In this document: positions 1 through 12,987 of the stretch, piece by piece | How positions within the stretch are numbered: the stretch's first letter is position 1 | Layout of the letters: each line of letters opens with the position of its first letter | NCBI GenBank assembly: GCA_012295275.1 | Contig: CM022666.1 | Coordinates: 2,008,616-2,072,615, forward strand | Direction of reading: 5' to 3' | Origin: Chrysomallon squamiferum | Lineage: Eukaryota > Mollusca > Gastropoda > Neomphalida > Peltospiridae | Length of the DNA: 64,000 nt | Notes under the pieces: generated by a model | Told to the model about the DNA's origin: nothing | The model's input: the letters and a program-made list of their open reading frames with translations, nothing else | The model's database searches: none | Translations under genes and position numbers: made by a program

Positions 1-844
1 CAAAAATATGAGGTTCTAAATTTATTAGTATAATTTATACAGAAACAAATTAATATTTTGTAATGCTTAAATATGTAACATATAAAACGAATTAAGCATT
101 ACGTATTTAAACGTACAAATATTTCTTTATAAATAAATAAATAAACTTTTTTAAACATCTTTAAGCATAAAAAAATTTTTTTTTATATTAAATTAATAAC
201 ATTTTTGTGTTTAAATATGTAAAAAACTTAATAAGACTACAATGAATTAAGCATTACATATTTAAACGTACAAATATTTCTTTATAAATAAATAAATAAA
301 ATATTTAAACATCTTTAAGCATAAAATTAGTTTTTTTTTTTTTTTTATATTAAATTAATAACATTTTTGTGTTTAAATATGTAACAATTAATAAGACTAC
401 AGTGTATTATTATTTACGTTATCGAAATTGTACTTCATTGCGTGGGTCCTGGAAAGCAGTCGATACGTATTTAACAGTCAGTGCATTACAGTCAGAATGA
501 CGTCACCGTAAATTATGATTATTGTCAAATGTCACCTTGATTGTCCTTAAAGCTGTTATGTTTCAGCTGTTATGTTTTTTTTTAGTTTGTTTATTTTATT
601 TGATAACGTATCGCATTAATTTTCTTTTTACAAGAGAAGAATTACGAAAATACGTCACCCACGATAATACCTAGTTTAAAGTGATAAAAATGGAGACGTT
701 AGATAACCTTAACACTTTGGCACCGGTCTGTATATACATCTTTGCACTTGTTAAATTTGTTCAGTCCAAATATACGGCATGTAATGTTTAAAACTAATTT
801 AAAATAAATAAATAAACAAACAAAAATTCCACATGAATTATTCG
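1..844. repeat. Left-edge tandem repeat (155-bp units) and AT-rich noncoding DNA
   Basis: Two direct copies of a unit of about 155 bp run from 89 to about 395. Each starts with GAATTAAGCATTAC, continues through AACGTACAAATATTTC and an ATAA run, and ends near TTAATAAGACTAC. A partial third copy of the unit's end (GCTTAAATATGTAAC) precedes them near 65. The rest to 844 is unique AT-rich sequence with no ORF or splice pattern that I can support. Confidence 0.75.
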
Positions 845-1146
845 TTATTTGGAAATTATAAAATAAAACCTATTCTTACAAGTTACAAGTAGCCATTTTA
901 AATTTCTCATGCTAAACTCCATAATTCTCGACTGTTTCCGGGAGTATACGGAAACAATGACGAGGAAAAGTTCGCGTGGATCTTTCCGGAATGACGTACC
1001 ATTCGGAGAATTCTCGATTATTAGAAATGAGTTATGAATTCCGAGAAAAATGATTAATATATTTACTTCAAATAAATATTGAAGATGTAAAAGGATTCTG
1101 AATTTGTTTTTCAAGAATTTAAGATTTCACAAGCATTTGAACATAC

Positions 1147-1167
1147 TGAATTTATTTATTTATCTAT

Positions 1168-1202
<35 letters not shown>

Positions 1203-1210
1203 TTATTATT
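1147..1210. repeat. (TTTA)n microsatellite
   Basis: This is a nearly pure TTTA array followed by ATT repeats. The short ORFs across it are low-complexity translations and not genes. Confidence 0.9.
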
Positions 1211-1388
1211 ATTGTTGTTTTTTATTATTATTATTAGTATAGAAGAGGTGAATTTGTTTTACTATTATTTGCAAAAGGCTGGTGGCATGTAACAAACGAA
1301 ACCCATTTAGAAAAAAAAAAAAATATAAATTTAGAAAATACAATCAAAATATAAAGTGTCTTAGTACAATCATAGCTGTACTTTGTAA

Positions 1389-1470
1389 GTACCATCTTAG
1401 TACACTTTTGAAAGTACCATCGTAGTACACTTTTGAAAGTACCATCGTAGTACACTTCTGAAAGTACCAC
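1389..1470. repeat. 25-bp tandem repeat, three full units plus a partial one
   Basis: Units start at 1389, 1414, 1439 and 1464 with GTACCAT(C)..AGTACACTT..GAAA. Every unit holds two GTAC tetramers in inverted relation, so each can form a short hairpin. The unit period is exactly 25 bp. Confidence 0.85.
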
Positions 1471-1744
1471 AACAGGTACAGTTCTAACATGTACGAGTTT
1501 CACAAGGTAGTTTAGTGCATTGCATAAACCACGCATAATTCCTGGTGCTTTTGGCAACCGTCACACGCAGAATGTCTTGTGACGGCTGGTTGCGTCTGAC
1601 TTTCATTATTAACATTTTTTTGTTTTTTTTTTGTTTTTGTTTCTTCTCGCTTATGAGTCAGTGATATTTTGCACCAAGAAGAAAGAAAAGTGAGAAGCGG
1701 AACTAAGCCCTGTGCTATTTAGATGGTTTAAATGAAAGGAAATA

Positions 1745-1912
1745 TGTGCATCACAAGTGCTGAAATTAAAAGAAAATATCTGACATCACAAGTGATGAAA
1801 TTAAAGAAAATGTCTCACATGACAAGTGTCACGATTAAGGAAAAATGTACATCACAAGTGATGAAATTAAGGAAAAGATCTGCATCACAAGTGCATAAAT
1901 TAAGAACACATT
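1745..1912. repeat. Tandem repeat of about 34 bp with CACAAGTG cores
   Basis: Five imperfect units place ATCACAAGTG or its variant ATGACAAGTG at about 1751, 1785, 1819, 1852 and 1885, followed by an AAATTAA(A/G)GAAAA spacer. Several cores are palindromic, for example CATCAC-AA-GTGATG and TGACA-AG-TGTCA. An ORF of 67 codons covers the array, but it is simply the repeat read in frame, so I treat it as noncoding. Confidence 0.7.
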
Positions 1913-1935
1913 ATAAGGGACTGGATCCCCATTAA

Positions 1936-2857
1936 TGCAAAATGACTAAAATGAGCAAAAATAGAGACAACGTAAGAGAAAGAATTAAAGATACAAAGAA
2001 AGGATTACGTAAATACATATAAAGAGATACAGAAATTGTATCAGAACAGATAGTGAAGAAATGATTTTGATTTTTTTTTTTTTTTTTTTAAATGTAATAA
2101 ATAAAGAATTTATTTTTATTATTATTATTATTATTATTTTAAAGGAAGAAAAAGGAGGGTAAACGAAACAAAAAGAAGGGAAAGATTATATTAGCTTGAA
2201 TTTGGCATATGGTTCTAATAACAGACGCTGTAGCACAAAGAGACCGCGATTTCAAATCAGAACACCCGTTTCGTATCAGATTTAATCTTTGTTCTTTGTT
2301 CTGCAACGGAACAACAACAAAAAAAAACCTAACTCAGACACAACATTGCACAGAGACAGACCTTAAAACGCGGACGCCTACAAATTTGAAAATATTGATT
2401 CCGCCCAGGCACGTGCATTGCGGGGGAGGCGTGGTTGAATCCCCTTTGTTCTCCCTGTCCCATCTAAAGCATCAGATGTTTCCTTGATGGGAAAACTTGG
2501 CCCAAAAGACAAAGAATTCTTCAGATTAGTCATAAAGGGATATCGATTTCATTCGTCGAACAAAGTACAGGACCAACTTGCCCCCAATTAGGGACCTTGT
2601 AAAATTTAATAACTGCAAAATTGGAATTGTCATTTAAAAAAAAAAAAGAATAAAAAAAAAAAAAAAGAAAAAAAAACCTACGACGACAATGTCGACAATG
2701 ACACGTCATTTACAGCTGGTTAAACATTTATTTGAACAAAAGAACAAAGCAGTGATTAAGCTGGCGGTTTTAAGTCTTTGTAGGAACAGGGTTCAAATCC
2801 AGAAACTAACAAACAAGATAAATTACTTACACGAAGATTTATAAACTGTATACTCCT

Positions 2858-2943
<86 letters not shown>

Positions 2944-4230
2944 CACTGGTAGATTAAAAAAGTGTTTTTCCTTACTCATATATTTTTTTTATATATATTC
3001 CAGCGTATTATTGTGTTTGTCGCTTACCACGCTAATTTTAGCACTGTCATAATTACTATTGTCTTTTCAACACAACTGCGTTTTACAAACTACCTGCCTC
3101 GCTAACGTTTTCAGACAACCCGATCCCCCAAACTAACAGAGAGAGAAGATAACAGTATTTTCTTAACAGCAGAAGATTTATGTGCAGTTTCACCTTCCCC
3201 GTCTCGACCCGTTATAAATAATTACTGTATATATTTACTAGGTTTGTCAGTGGCGGAACGTAATGTGTTTTTTTTTTCCTGGGCTGTTTACAGGGTTTGT
3301 TGTTATAACTCAAATTGTAAATAAATATTATAAATGTACAGGCTGAAGAAGGAAAGATCGTAGGAGTGATCCCGTTCAGTGTACAGATAGTGTGATTTCC
3401 CGTTCAGCCCATTGCTCGATAATGATATATATAAGTGAAGTATACTTTTCTTTGTAAGGGGGGATGTGTGGAACGGGGGTCTGTGTAAAGAACATATCGT
3501 TCATTCGTTCATTGTTGTTGTTGTTTCGTTCATTTTGTTGTTGTTGTTGTTATTTAAATCATAATATGTGGATGATATTTGATAACGCAGTATATAAATA
3601 TTTCGTTGAACATGGTATATTCAGTTTATTCATTAATTCGTTCATTCATTCATTCATTCATTCATTCATTTATTTCTTCGTCTCCATGAGAGCTGATTTT
3701 ACCGAGCTATCTTTGATAAACAGCCAGATAATTTACTACCGCTTACATTCTTTACCTTTCAGAGTACTGAATGACACCACACTAACACTATCCTTACTTA
3801 TTTTACTGCCATACTTTATTGTTAGCAAAGATTAGTCAGTAGAAACAGATCAATCAAGTACACGAGGAATAGTTTCGCAATTTAACTGAAGATTGTTCGC
3901 AGTTGAAAGGCGTCCAGTTTGGAATTTGTAAAGATAATTTAATATATATATATATTTGGATAAATATAGCAAGTTTTAAAAACTAAAACGTTTTTCTAAA
4001 CGATTAAAATGTAACAGACTGCGATGAATTTTTTCGAAACAAATGGAAATGACACCTGTCTTTGACGTATGAAAACTGATATCAAAATTGTTTTTTTACA
4101 GCCTGCCTCAAATTTCTCTCACGTGATATTTGTATTTTTAATTTTTATATATCTCTTTATTTAATTTTCACTCATTTATTTATCATTATTGCAGTTACTA
4201 CTGAATCTATAATTACTACAACTTGAACAG
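1936..4230. other. Noncoding stretch with (CT)n and poly(A/T) tracts
   Basis: No supportable gene is visible. Contents are a poly(T)/ATT tract near 2070-2140, poly(A) near 2635-2675, a long (TC)n array at 2862-2940 and a (TTCA)n run near 3645-3670. A GGTTCAAATCC sequence near 2790 matches a tRNA B-box, but no A-box or cloverleaf accompanies it. Confidence 0.6.
2862..2940. repeat. (TC)n microsatellite
   Basis: This is a pure dinucleotide array of about 79 bp bounded by unique sequence. Confidence 0.95.
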
Positions 4231-4515
4231 TTAATTATGTTACTGCTGCAACTACGACTACCTCCTCCTACTGCTGTTGTTACTACTACAGGCATAGCAC
4301 TAAAACTGCGATTACTTTTGCAACAACTACGACAACGTTTATTACTATTGCTACTAATAGAAGTACTCCTTCTACTACTGCTGCTGCTGCTACCACTACT
4401 ACAACAACTTTACTACTGTTCCTGCAGCTACTACTACTACTACTACTACTACTACAACTATTACTACTACTACTACTGCTTCTGTTACCATTACTATTGT
4501 TCTTATCACTAATAC
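4231..4515. repeat. Compound trinucleotide (CTA/CTG/ACT)n array
   Basis: This is an interrupted trinucleotide repeat of CTA, CTG, ACA and ACT. Both strands stay open by composition and give poly-Leu/Tyr or poly-Ser/Val translations, which are not evidence of coding. Confidence 0.85.
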
Positions 4516-4606
4516 TAATGTGGGTAGTGTCACTTAGATCGATTATAAGTGTTTCAATCATTCATTCTTATTAATTTATTTTTTTCTGTCGCATTTTCCT
4601 TTTTTT

Positions 4607-4646
<40 letters not shown>

Positions 4647-5061
4647 AACGTCTCACTTTTTTCTTTAATGGATAAAATCTTTTTTCGATTAAGTTGAAAT
4701 ACAAAAGAGGCCAAGAGAAGCTCAGAAAGGATAACATCGACAAAAAAAAAAAAAAATGGAGGAGCGATTTAATTTCTGCGAGGAGGATGATGGGAAGGGT
4801 AGTCGACAGGCATTTTGAGTTCATACATTTAAATACAGGAGCTCTTCTGAAGTGGCGTGTGCGTGTGTGCGTGTGTGTGTATGCGTGTGTGTGCTTTTTT
4901 TAAAGGCAGCTAAAACGTATAACATAAAAAAGAAGGAAATATATTTGTTAAAAGCTTATTTATTAATATTAAAAATGTGCACTAAATGCTACATTATACA
5001 TACATCAACAGCTATACACCAATGTATGCCCTACAACAAATGTTCACAGGTAAAGATACAT

Positions 5062-5092
<31 letters not shown>

Positions 5093-5432
5093 CATACATA
5101 CATATAGACAGACATATATACATGCATACAAACACACACACACACATATACTCACACTCTTACCTTACCTGCATTCAACAAACGGCTACTTTCAAAATGT
5201 AAATATTCAGATATTTTGTTTTGATTGCCGACATTGTTTTATTTATCACATACACCTAGAGGCGGTTTGTGAAAACCACTGACACTGAATAACAACAACA
5301 AACACCCAAAACCTAAACCTAAAACAACAGTCTTCCCACGTCACTGCGCGCGCATCTTTTCACATTTGTTTTTCCCGTTACAACCACAACCTCACAAAGA
5401 GAGTTTATCAAAGTCCGTGGTAAGTGGATTCC

Positions 5433-5464
<32 letters not shown>

Positions 5465-6820
5465 AAATTATTTAAAAATGAAGTAAACACGTCTTATTTG
5501 ACTCTGTAAGGAGTTTGTTACAACATTACTGTCCCCTGACAATGTAAAACTCTGGATCTCACTCTCTCTAAATATACACAACAACGAAAAATGAATTACC
5601 ACGCTACCCAGAATATACACCATTTTCTTGGGCCACTAGAAGACCATGGAAACTGCCCAGTGTGAGCGTGCTTTAAGACCGCCCAGGTCGTTTTTACGTG
5701 GTTAAGAACTACTCAGAGAGAGAGAGGAAACCCGCTGCCGTTACTCTTTCGTATTAGCAGCAAAGAAGCTTTTATACGCACCTTCCCAGTGACAGGAGAA
5801 AACAAACGATGATCTCTCTGACATTAGTTGAGGAGCTCAGTCTGGAACGAGAGATAGTTTAATGGGTATTTCAAGAGCTATCGATCCGAGGACTAATCAT
5901 ACCATTGAGTGGGCGTCATGTCATAGGACAGACAAGTTATTCATAATAATTTGTACATTACATGTCTTTTGCTCCTAATACATTTTTTTAAAAAAAAAAT
6001 AAAAAAAAAATCTGAAGATTATGTTTTAGAAAAAGCAGATGTTTGACATCCATAAGCTGCTTATAGAATATTCATGAAACCGTTCAGTGATTGATGTCAT
6101 TAACAAAAACAAAACAAAATGTCTGACATTCAGGCGCTGACGATAGAAAATACATTTGTTCTAGTAGTGTTATTAAATAAATGTTTGATACTCGATAGCT
6201 GATGATGATTGTTTGAGTATTTTAATGATGACCTAGCGGTATCGCTTAAGTACAAACGAAACCATATAAAAATAAATAAATAAATAAATAAACAAACAAA
6301 AACTTGAAAGAAAATAATTAAAAAAAAACCCAAAACAGACTTTAACATTTGCTCTCGTTTTTCATCTGTTTCTTTTCGCGTTTCCAGTTTCTGTTTTCGT
6401 GGTGAAGTTGTTCTGGGAAAAGTCGCAAAACGTGACATTTGTGAATGAGTCACGTGTCACTGTAGACATGCTGCTGGTGTGGGCATGTCATCATTTGTAT
6501 CGTAGTTGAAAGTGTGCGTATGTTTTGTAACATGTAATAATTATTTACACGTGTGTGTGTATATATGTGTGCGTGTGTGTGTGTGTGTGTGAGTGTGTGT
6601 GTGTGTGAGTGTGTCTTTGTGTGTGTTTCTACTAACAGAATGCACGCTACAGAACTAAATACCGCGCTATCACAATTACAGTGGGTGTGTCTTATTTCCC
6701 CATTGTTTCGGACAGCGACCTTTGACCTTCTGAAGAATTGTGTTGACTTGAGGAACTGTTTACAGTTACAGTTATATATCTATATATTTATATATAGATA
6801 TATGTGTGTGTGTATGTGTG

Positions 6821-6853
<33 letters not shown>

Positions 6854-7020
6854 TTATTATCTTTCTTTCTAATTAATATTAATATTTTTTAATTATTATT
6901 AATTAATTTATTTATTTATTTATTTGTATATATGTGTGTGTGTGTGTGTTTTATTTTCTTTCTTTCTTTCTTTCTAATTAATATTTATTAATTATTTTGT
7001 TTAAATTATTATTAACTGAT

Positions 7021-7059
<39 letters not shown>

Positions 7060-8191
7060 TTTTATTTGTTTGTTTATTTACAATTTTTTTTTTTTTTTTT
7101 TTTATTAATATTGTTTTTTAATTTGTCCACTCCCCTATTCACCAGCTCGTGTTACGGTGACCATTTTAAATAAACATATTCATTTCACTATTTTACTGAA
7201 AATTTGGATCCAGGTTTTTCACTTTCGGATCAATTCACTGAAACATACAACATCAATCAAACCTGATTAAAGATAAACATTAATTTTCTCCGCACAGATG
7301 TTGCCCAGAAATCGAAGAAAAAAAAAAAAAAAACAATTCCTGACATTAAAAATATAATTAAAACAATACAGAGGGGCAGTTTTATTTAATACATAACTTT
7401 ACTGCAGAACATGCATGTTTATAAGGTTTATTGATACAGCTATTTCAAAACGAGTTCTGAACTTTTTTTTTTTTTTTTAAAAAATAATTTATTCACTGGG
7501 GATGTGTTTAAAATAATAAATATGTCTTGTTATATATAACGGTTTCGTCTGGGTCGATATAAATAATATTTGTCAGTGCGGTATGTTGTTATATGTGGCC
7601 CGTCAAAGCACGAATATAAATTAAAAACAATAATAATAATAATAATTAAGTAAATAAATATAATAAATAACTGAGTAATTAAATAAATAAATAACTGAAT
7701 GAATAAATAAATAAATAAATAAATCTGTTTGTGTCTGTATTAGCTTGTTGGAGAATTTGTGTGTGTGGGTGTGTGTGTGTTTATATGTGTGAGTGTTTGT
7801 GTACGTATGTATATATTGTATAAATATACACTTGTTGACTTGAAATACTTTGACATTCTAGAAAATGACATTCGAGATTTAGAGAGTTTTCTCTGTTTGT
7901 GTTTGTCGTGTGTGTGTGTACGTGTGTGTGTGTGTGTCTGTGTGTGTGTGGATGTGGCTGTGTGTGTGTGTGTGTCTGTGTTGTATATATTGTGGGGGGA
8001 ATGAAACAATCTATTAACAAATTAAGCGCGTACAAACGAACCTACCAACCACAGTGAAAACGTGATTGATTAAACTGAATTTTCTCTGGAATGTTAGAAT
8101 ACGTTTTTGCCTTGCGGCTTTATAATAATATATCATGCATGTGTTATATGGTACAGGTATATTATTGTACAGTTCTTATTCGACTTATAAT

Positions 8192-8222
<31 letters not shown>

Positions 8223-8310
8223 TTTTAAAAATATATATTTATTTATAATGATGTATATAGTTTTATTTGAATTATTCTGTAACAATCATATTCTTTTTAC
8301 CTAAATATAC
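4516..8310. other. Noncoding stretch rich in GT, CA and ATTT repeats
   Basis: No gene is supported. Poly(T) occurs near 4610-4640, GT/CA arrays near 4855-4895, 5130-5160, 6553-6640, 6800-6860 and 7759-7980, poly(A) near 5440-5467, and ATTT/TTTA arrays near 6900-7070, 7630-7725 and 8187-8225. ORFs across these arrays are repeat translations. I saw no splice-flanked coding-like patch. Confidence 0.6.
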
Positions 8311-8315
8311 TAAAC

Positions 8316-8414
8316 AGCCAGTTTTAGCACCAAAACAAGAAGGTCATTCGGTTCATAATTATATATATATATATATGTATGTATGTATATACAGAGAGAG
8401 AGAGAGAGAGAGAG
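8316..8414 (+). repeat. Dispersed repeat next to AT/GTAT/GA microsatellites, copy 1
   Basis: The segment from AGCCAGTTTTAGCACC through AACAAGAAGGTCA and GGTTCATAAT recurs at 16376 with few changes. In both places it is followed by TA/TGTA repeats and then a (GA)n array. The shared unique part is about 45 bp, too long for chance, so this is a dispersed element or an old duplication that carries its microsatellite with it. Confidence 0.7.
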
Positions 8415-10177
8415 ATTGAGATTTCGCGATTTATTGTTACCACACCCTTTTTTTAAAAATAATCAGATTCGCTTTTATTTTCCTTAACCATCTGCACGTG
8501 GACGTTTTACTGCGTCGTTAAACGCTTCTTCTTTTATACAACACCCACTGGCGAAAGGCAAAACCAAAAAAAAAAAATTGGAACAATCTGGTGTTCTCAC
8601 AAAGAAGACAGCTGAGCTGAAACTCGATTCCGGGTTTCAAAGACGTTTTTGACATTCTAGAAGAACCGGCCCGTGAGAGAAAAAAAAAAAAAAAAGAACT
8701 TCTTTATCTGGAAAAATTCTACAACACTGAATTTTGTTTACTAGCCTGGTACTCAGGTCCCTCGTTCATTTTCCTATCCGGTCAGATATCTGCGTGTTGG
8801 CTAGGCGGAACACGTTCCGGGGTCCCAGTGTAAATAGATCAAATTGGTTTGCGTTGACCACAAAGCCTCTTGAACAAAGATTTCGTTTGGCCACTTTATT
8901 CCGCGGAACTTGAAGTAGATGCAGGACTTGTAGGACGTATTTTAGTTTCAATTAACCAAATAATTCTGTTTCTTCCCCTGTTCGTCTTCTTTCTTTTCTT
9001 TTTTTTTGTTCCAGTGTCCTTTTTGTCTTTCTTTCCTTCTTTCTTTCTTCTTGTACTTCTTATTTTTCTTTTTTCTTCCTTTTTAAAAAAAAATATTTTT
9101 TCGTTTTATTTTTCGTTTTATTTATTTATTTTTTTTTTTTTTTTTTTTTAATTTTTTTTTTTTTTTTTTTTTTTTTTTTGGTTCGATTTCTTTTTCTTTT
9201 TTTTTTCTTTTTCTTTATGTTTTCTCCTCTCCTCTTTTCTTTTTTCTTTCTTTTCAATTTATTAATCTGTTCGACACAACTGACGACAAAGCCGTTAAAA
9301 ATAAAACAAAAAAATGTTTTTGACGTTTTCAAATTTCTGTTATATTTTGATCCCTAGAACGTTAATATTTCAGTTTAAACACATTTGTGTGTGTCGTGTG
9401 TACATGATGTGTGTGTCTATATATGTGTTTAAACTGAAACATCATTAACACCTACATTTCATGGCTCAAATTATAACAGAAATTATATATATATATATAT
9501 ATAAATTTCATTTCAAACTGAATGTTATAAATTATTTACAAAGCACCAATGTCTTAGCACTTTCATTCTGAACTGTGTGAAATCTGTTCTCGGTAGATAA
9601 GACAAAAAACAGCAAAGTTTATGTTAGAAAGATAGCTTTGCATTAGCACAGTTCTCAATAGTTCTTTCATAATGCGGACACCTTCTTACGTCATCATTTA
9701 CCGAAAACCATAGATAATAAACAAAATAATAATTCAAAAATTACATATATATATATATATATATATATATTATTCTAAACTGTATGCACTTTGGTTCGGA
9801 CTGAGCGATAAGGTGGGCGAATCCAGAACGTTTTTTCAGTAGGTGTTCACAATGCTGAATTGAGGCCAGTGGTTAGCGGTATAAAAATAGACTTGAAATC
9901 GTCTCTTTATTTGCTCAAGGACGGTAATAAACGTTATCTATATTGCACTGCATCGCGCACGAGTGTATTATATCAATTTTATTTCACTGCTTTATACAGG
10001 CGAATTTACGTCTGTATTTTACGAGTAGATAGCATCTTGAATTTCTAGTTACGTTCCTTTTTTTTATTCTTTATTTATATATTTTTTATTTAATTTAATT
10101 GTTTTTTTTTTTTTTTTTTTTTTTTTTTTTGTGTAATGGTATTTTCGGTTGAATATTGCATATTACCTAGGTCTGAA

Positions 10178-10214
<37 letters not shown>

Positions 10215-12093
10215 GAATTTTTTTAGAAGGAAAATAAAAGAAAACGAAACAAAATGGCGTCGATATCTGAACAACACTGGTTTCCCCACATTGCTACGCT
10301 TAGGTCACTGTGTGCTTAACCCTGCTAACTGTTGAGTGAATTATTAAACACACCGAGTTGCCAGTCAGTTTATTTCGCACACGTGCACGCGACCGACGTC
10401 ATCCATTATTAACAACATATTGACTAATAAATGTTGTTTGGTCAGATGCGCGTTGCACATCTACTTCTTCCTCTTCTGTACTGTTGTTGTTGTAGTTGTT
10501 GCTGCTGTTATTATTGCTATTGCAGTTGTTCTACATCTTGTTTAGGATGCTGCTGCTGTAGCTGCCGTTCTAGCTGCTGCTATTATTGTTGTTGTTGTAG
10601 TTGTTGTTGTCGTTGTCATCATCATTGTCGTGGTCATCATCATCATTATTTTTATCGTTATTATTATTACTATTATTATTACCATTATTATTATTGTTGG
10701 TGTTGGTGGTGTTGTGGTTGTTGTTGTTGTTACAGTCATTATAATTACTACTTATATAAACACATACCAGACACGACACAACAATCATATTTATCTCTAT
10801 CGCAAACAATTCAACTTCAGAAACTAACGAATAACATCATTTGTCAAACGTTAATTCGAAACATCAACTTTATTTTAATGTATCAAATGAACACAAACAT
10901 GTACACACTTAAACTACACAGCGTGTAATATGGAGTTTGGCAGCCTTCTGCTCTTGTTTAGAAAACCAAATCTGTGGAATGTTTTCCAGTCTGAAGTTTA
11001 CTTTTAGGATTTGATTGTTGTTTTGTGTAAGTAACGTGTTTGTTTTGCTGATTTTCCGTTTAAATTTATTCATTAAACAGTTATTTTATATTATTATTAT
11101 TATTGTTGTTGTTGTGGTTGTTGTGGTTGTGGTTGTGGTTGTGGTGGTGGTTTCTGCTGCTGCTGCTGTCGTTTGTGTATTTAATTTTATTCTGCTGTTA
11201 TTTTCGGTTTGTGTAATTAATGTATTTATTTTTCTTCTGTGTGAGGTCATAAAAATAACATCATTCTTTTAACTGCATATTTATTTTATCACTGGCATTT
11301 GCTACTGTTAAACTGTGACATGAATGTGTGTGCATGTGTCCATTTATTTATATGTATGTACATATACACGTGCATATAAATATACATACATACACACACA
11401 CATAAGTACATATATATATATGTCTCTGTGTGTGTGTATCCATACGTACATACAAAGACGTATACACATACATACATAGATATAAATAAAGAAATGGACT
11501 TTGAACGGAAGCCTGTACGAGTTTAGATAGTAAATACAGGTTATAATTGCACGTGTTAAAAGTTGACGTTTTCGTGCTTGTTATTGTAAATACAACTTGT
11601 CAACACTTGTTTCAACTCTGACCTTTAACTGTGTGACCTGGTGGTGCCATAGACTTGCGCAGGGACGTTTAGGCATACTGTAAAACAAAATAATAGTATT
11701 GCAACTAGATTTTTTCTTGGTATAAAATTAATAAGAGACAGGAAGAGAATGATAGAGAAAAGAGCGGGAAAAAGAGAGCCAGAGAGAGAGAGAAAAAGAC
11801 AGAGACAGAGAGAGGGACAGAGAGACAGGCGGAGCAAAAGACAGGGAGAAAGAGACAGGGGGGTATTCTACCCGCCGCTGCAAAAGATAATTATGTAAAG
11901 ATTGAATAAAACGGTAGCGAGAATAGTTTAATATTAAAGTTAGATGTCAAATATTTGACATATTAATCTTGTGACACATCATATACAGTGGTATTCCAAA
12001 CTAATGTAACAGTTATAATATACACTCAATTACTAAATATTATACACTTGCACATTATTATTGTTACTACGTAACTATTATATCTAAATATGT
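8415..12093. other. Noncoding stretch upstream of the claudin-like gene
   Basis: No gene is supported. It holds T-rich tracts (8990-9240, 10058-10130), AT arrays (9483-9500, 9740-9770), a trinucleotide GTT/ATT/GTC array (10470-10740), a second GTT/GGT array (11085-11170), CA/TA-rich sequence (11330-11480) and a purine-rich AGAG block (11735-11860). Confidence 0.6.
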
Positions 12094-12422
12094 AAAGCAG
12101 TGCTTAACTTTTTGGCCTCAGTATACCTGGACGCAATGTTATTATTACGACATGATTATGGAAAGCTATGCTTAACTTTTTGGTCTCAGTATACTTGGAC
12201 GCGTTGTTATTATTACGACATGATTATGTAAAGCTATGCTTAACTTTTTGGTCTCAGTATACGTGGACGTGCTATTATTACGACATGATTATGTAAAGCT
12301 ATGCTTAACTTTTTGGTCTCAGTATACCGGGACGCGCTGTTATTACGACATGATTACGTGGAAAGCAGTGCTTAACTTTTTGTCTCAGTATCGGGAGTAT
12401 ACGTGGACGTATACGTGGACGT
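12094..12422. repeat. 65-68-bp minisatellite upstream of the claudin-like start codon
   Basis: Units begin at 12094, 12162, 12230, 12295 and 12362 with AAAGC(A/T)(G/A)TGCTTAACTTTTTG. Each continues with CTCAGTATAC, then TGGACGC and TTATTACGACATGATTA. The fifth unit is rearranged and ends in a short GTATACGTGGAC duplication. The array ends about 210 bp before the first ATG of the claudin-like gene, so it probably lies in the promoter or 5' UTR region. Confidence 0.85.
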
Positions 12423-12632
12423 TGGTCTATGAGAGGCAGGAACCGCGTCACATCCCACTTCAAAACTGTGATTCAGTTGAGGGCGCAGACTTATTTTTAT
12501 ACCACATATATATGTGTGTGTTTCCTACTTTCTCCATAGTCATTTTGAAGTAGTGCTGTTCTACTAAAACTTACTTTACTGAAAGAGGAATTAAGAGTAT
12601 TGTCGTTGTCGTCGTCGTTGCTGCTGTCGCAA

Positions 12633-12987
12633 ATGGTAAAGAAGACGCTGTCGGTAATAGTGACTGTTTCGCTGGTGGTTGCTGTCGTACTCGAGGTAGC
12701 CGGCTCCTTCGTGTCGACGTGGTCGCTCACGCAGATGACCGTTAATGGCACGTTGCCAATTGTTGACGACGATGCTGTCGTTGACGTCGGAAGCAGTTTG
12801 TGGACGACGAGACGTTGTCTGAAACACGTCGAGTGCACCGTGATTACGAAGCGAATTAAGTACGTATCACGGCACTGTACGGTGCATTCCGATAATTCAC
12901 GAACATGTACGGAAAGAACCGAGTTCAAGCGAAAAAATCGCACCTTATGCTGGGAGCATCATAACTGCAACACAACTTTTGTTCAAG
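12633..12987 (+). CDS. Claudin/PMP22-like tetraspan protein, exon 1
   Basis: This exon encodes residues 1-118 plus one base (phase 1) of a 271-residue protein. I chose the ATG at 12633 because an in-frame TGA lies upstream near 12545 and a hydrophobic segment (TM1, about residues 5-27) starts directly after it. The first extracellular loop carries W30 and the G-x-x-LW signature at residues 53-57. C62 and C68 follow, which matches the W / GLW-C-C pattern of claudin, PMP22 and EMP relatives. Four further loop cysteines (82, 92, 106, 112) and three N-glycosylation sequons (N38, N102, N113) are present. The exon ends at CAAG before GTCAGT. Codons are GC-rich against an AT-rich background. The role (junction, channel modulator or other) cannot be told from sequence. 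Confidence 0.85.

Noticed and set aside
2785-2800. GGTTCAAATCC as a tRNA B-box.
   Set aside because: No A-box at the right distance and no foldable cloverleaf were found.
12497-12943. Minus-strand ORF of 148 codons opposite exon 1.
   Set aside because: It is a shadow of the coding exon; the plus strand has the signature residues and matching splice phases.
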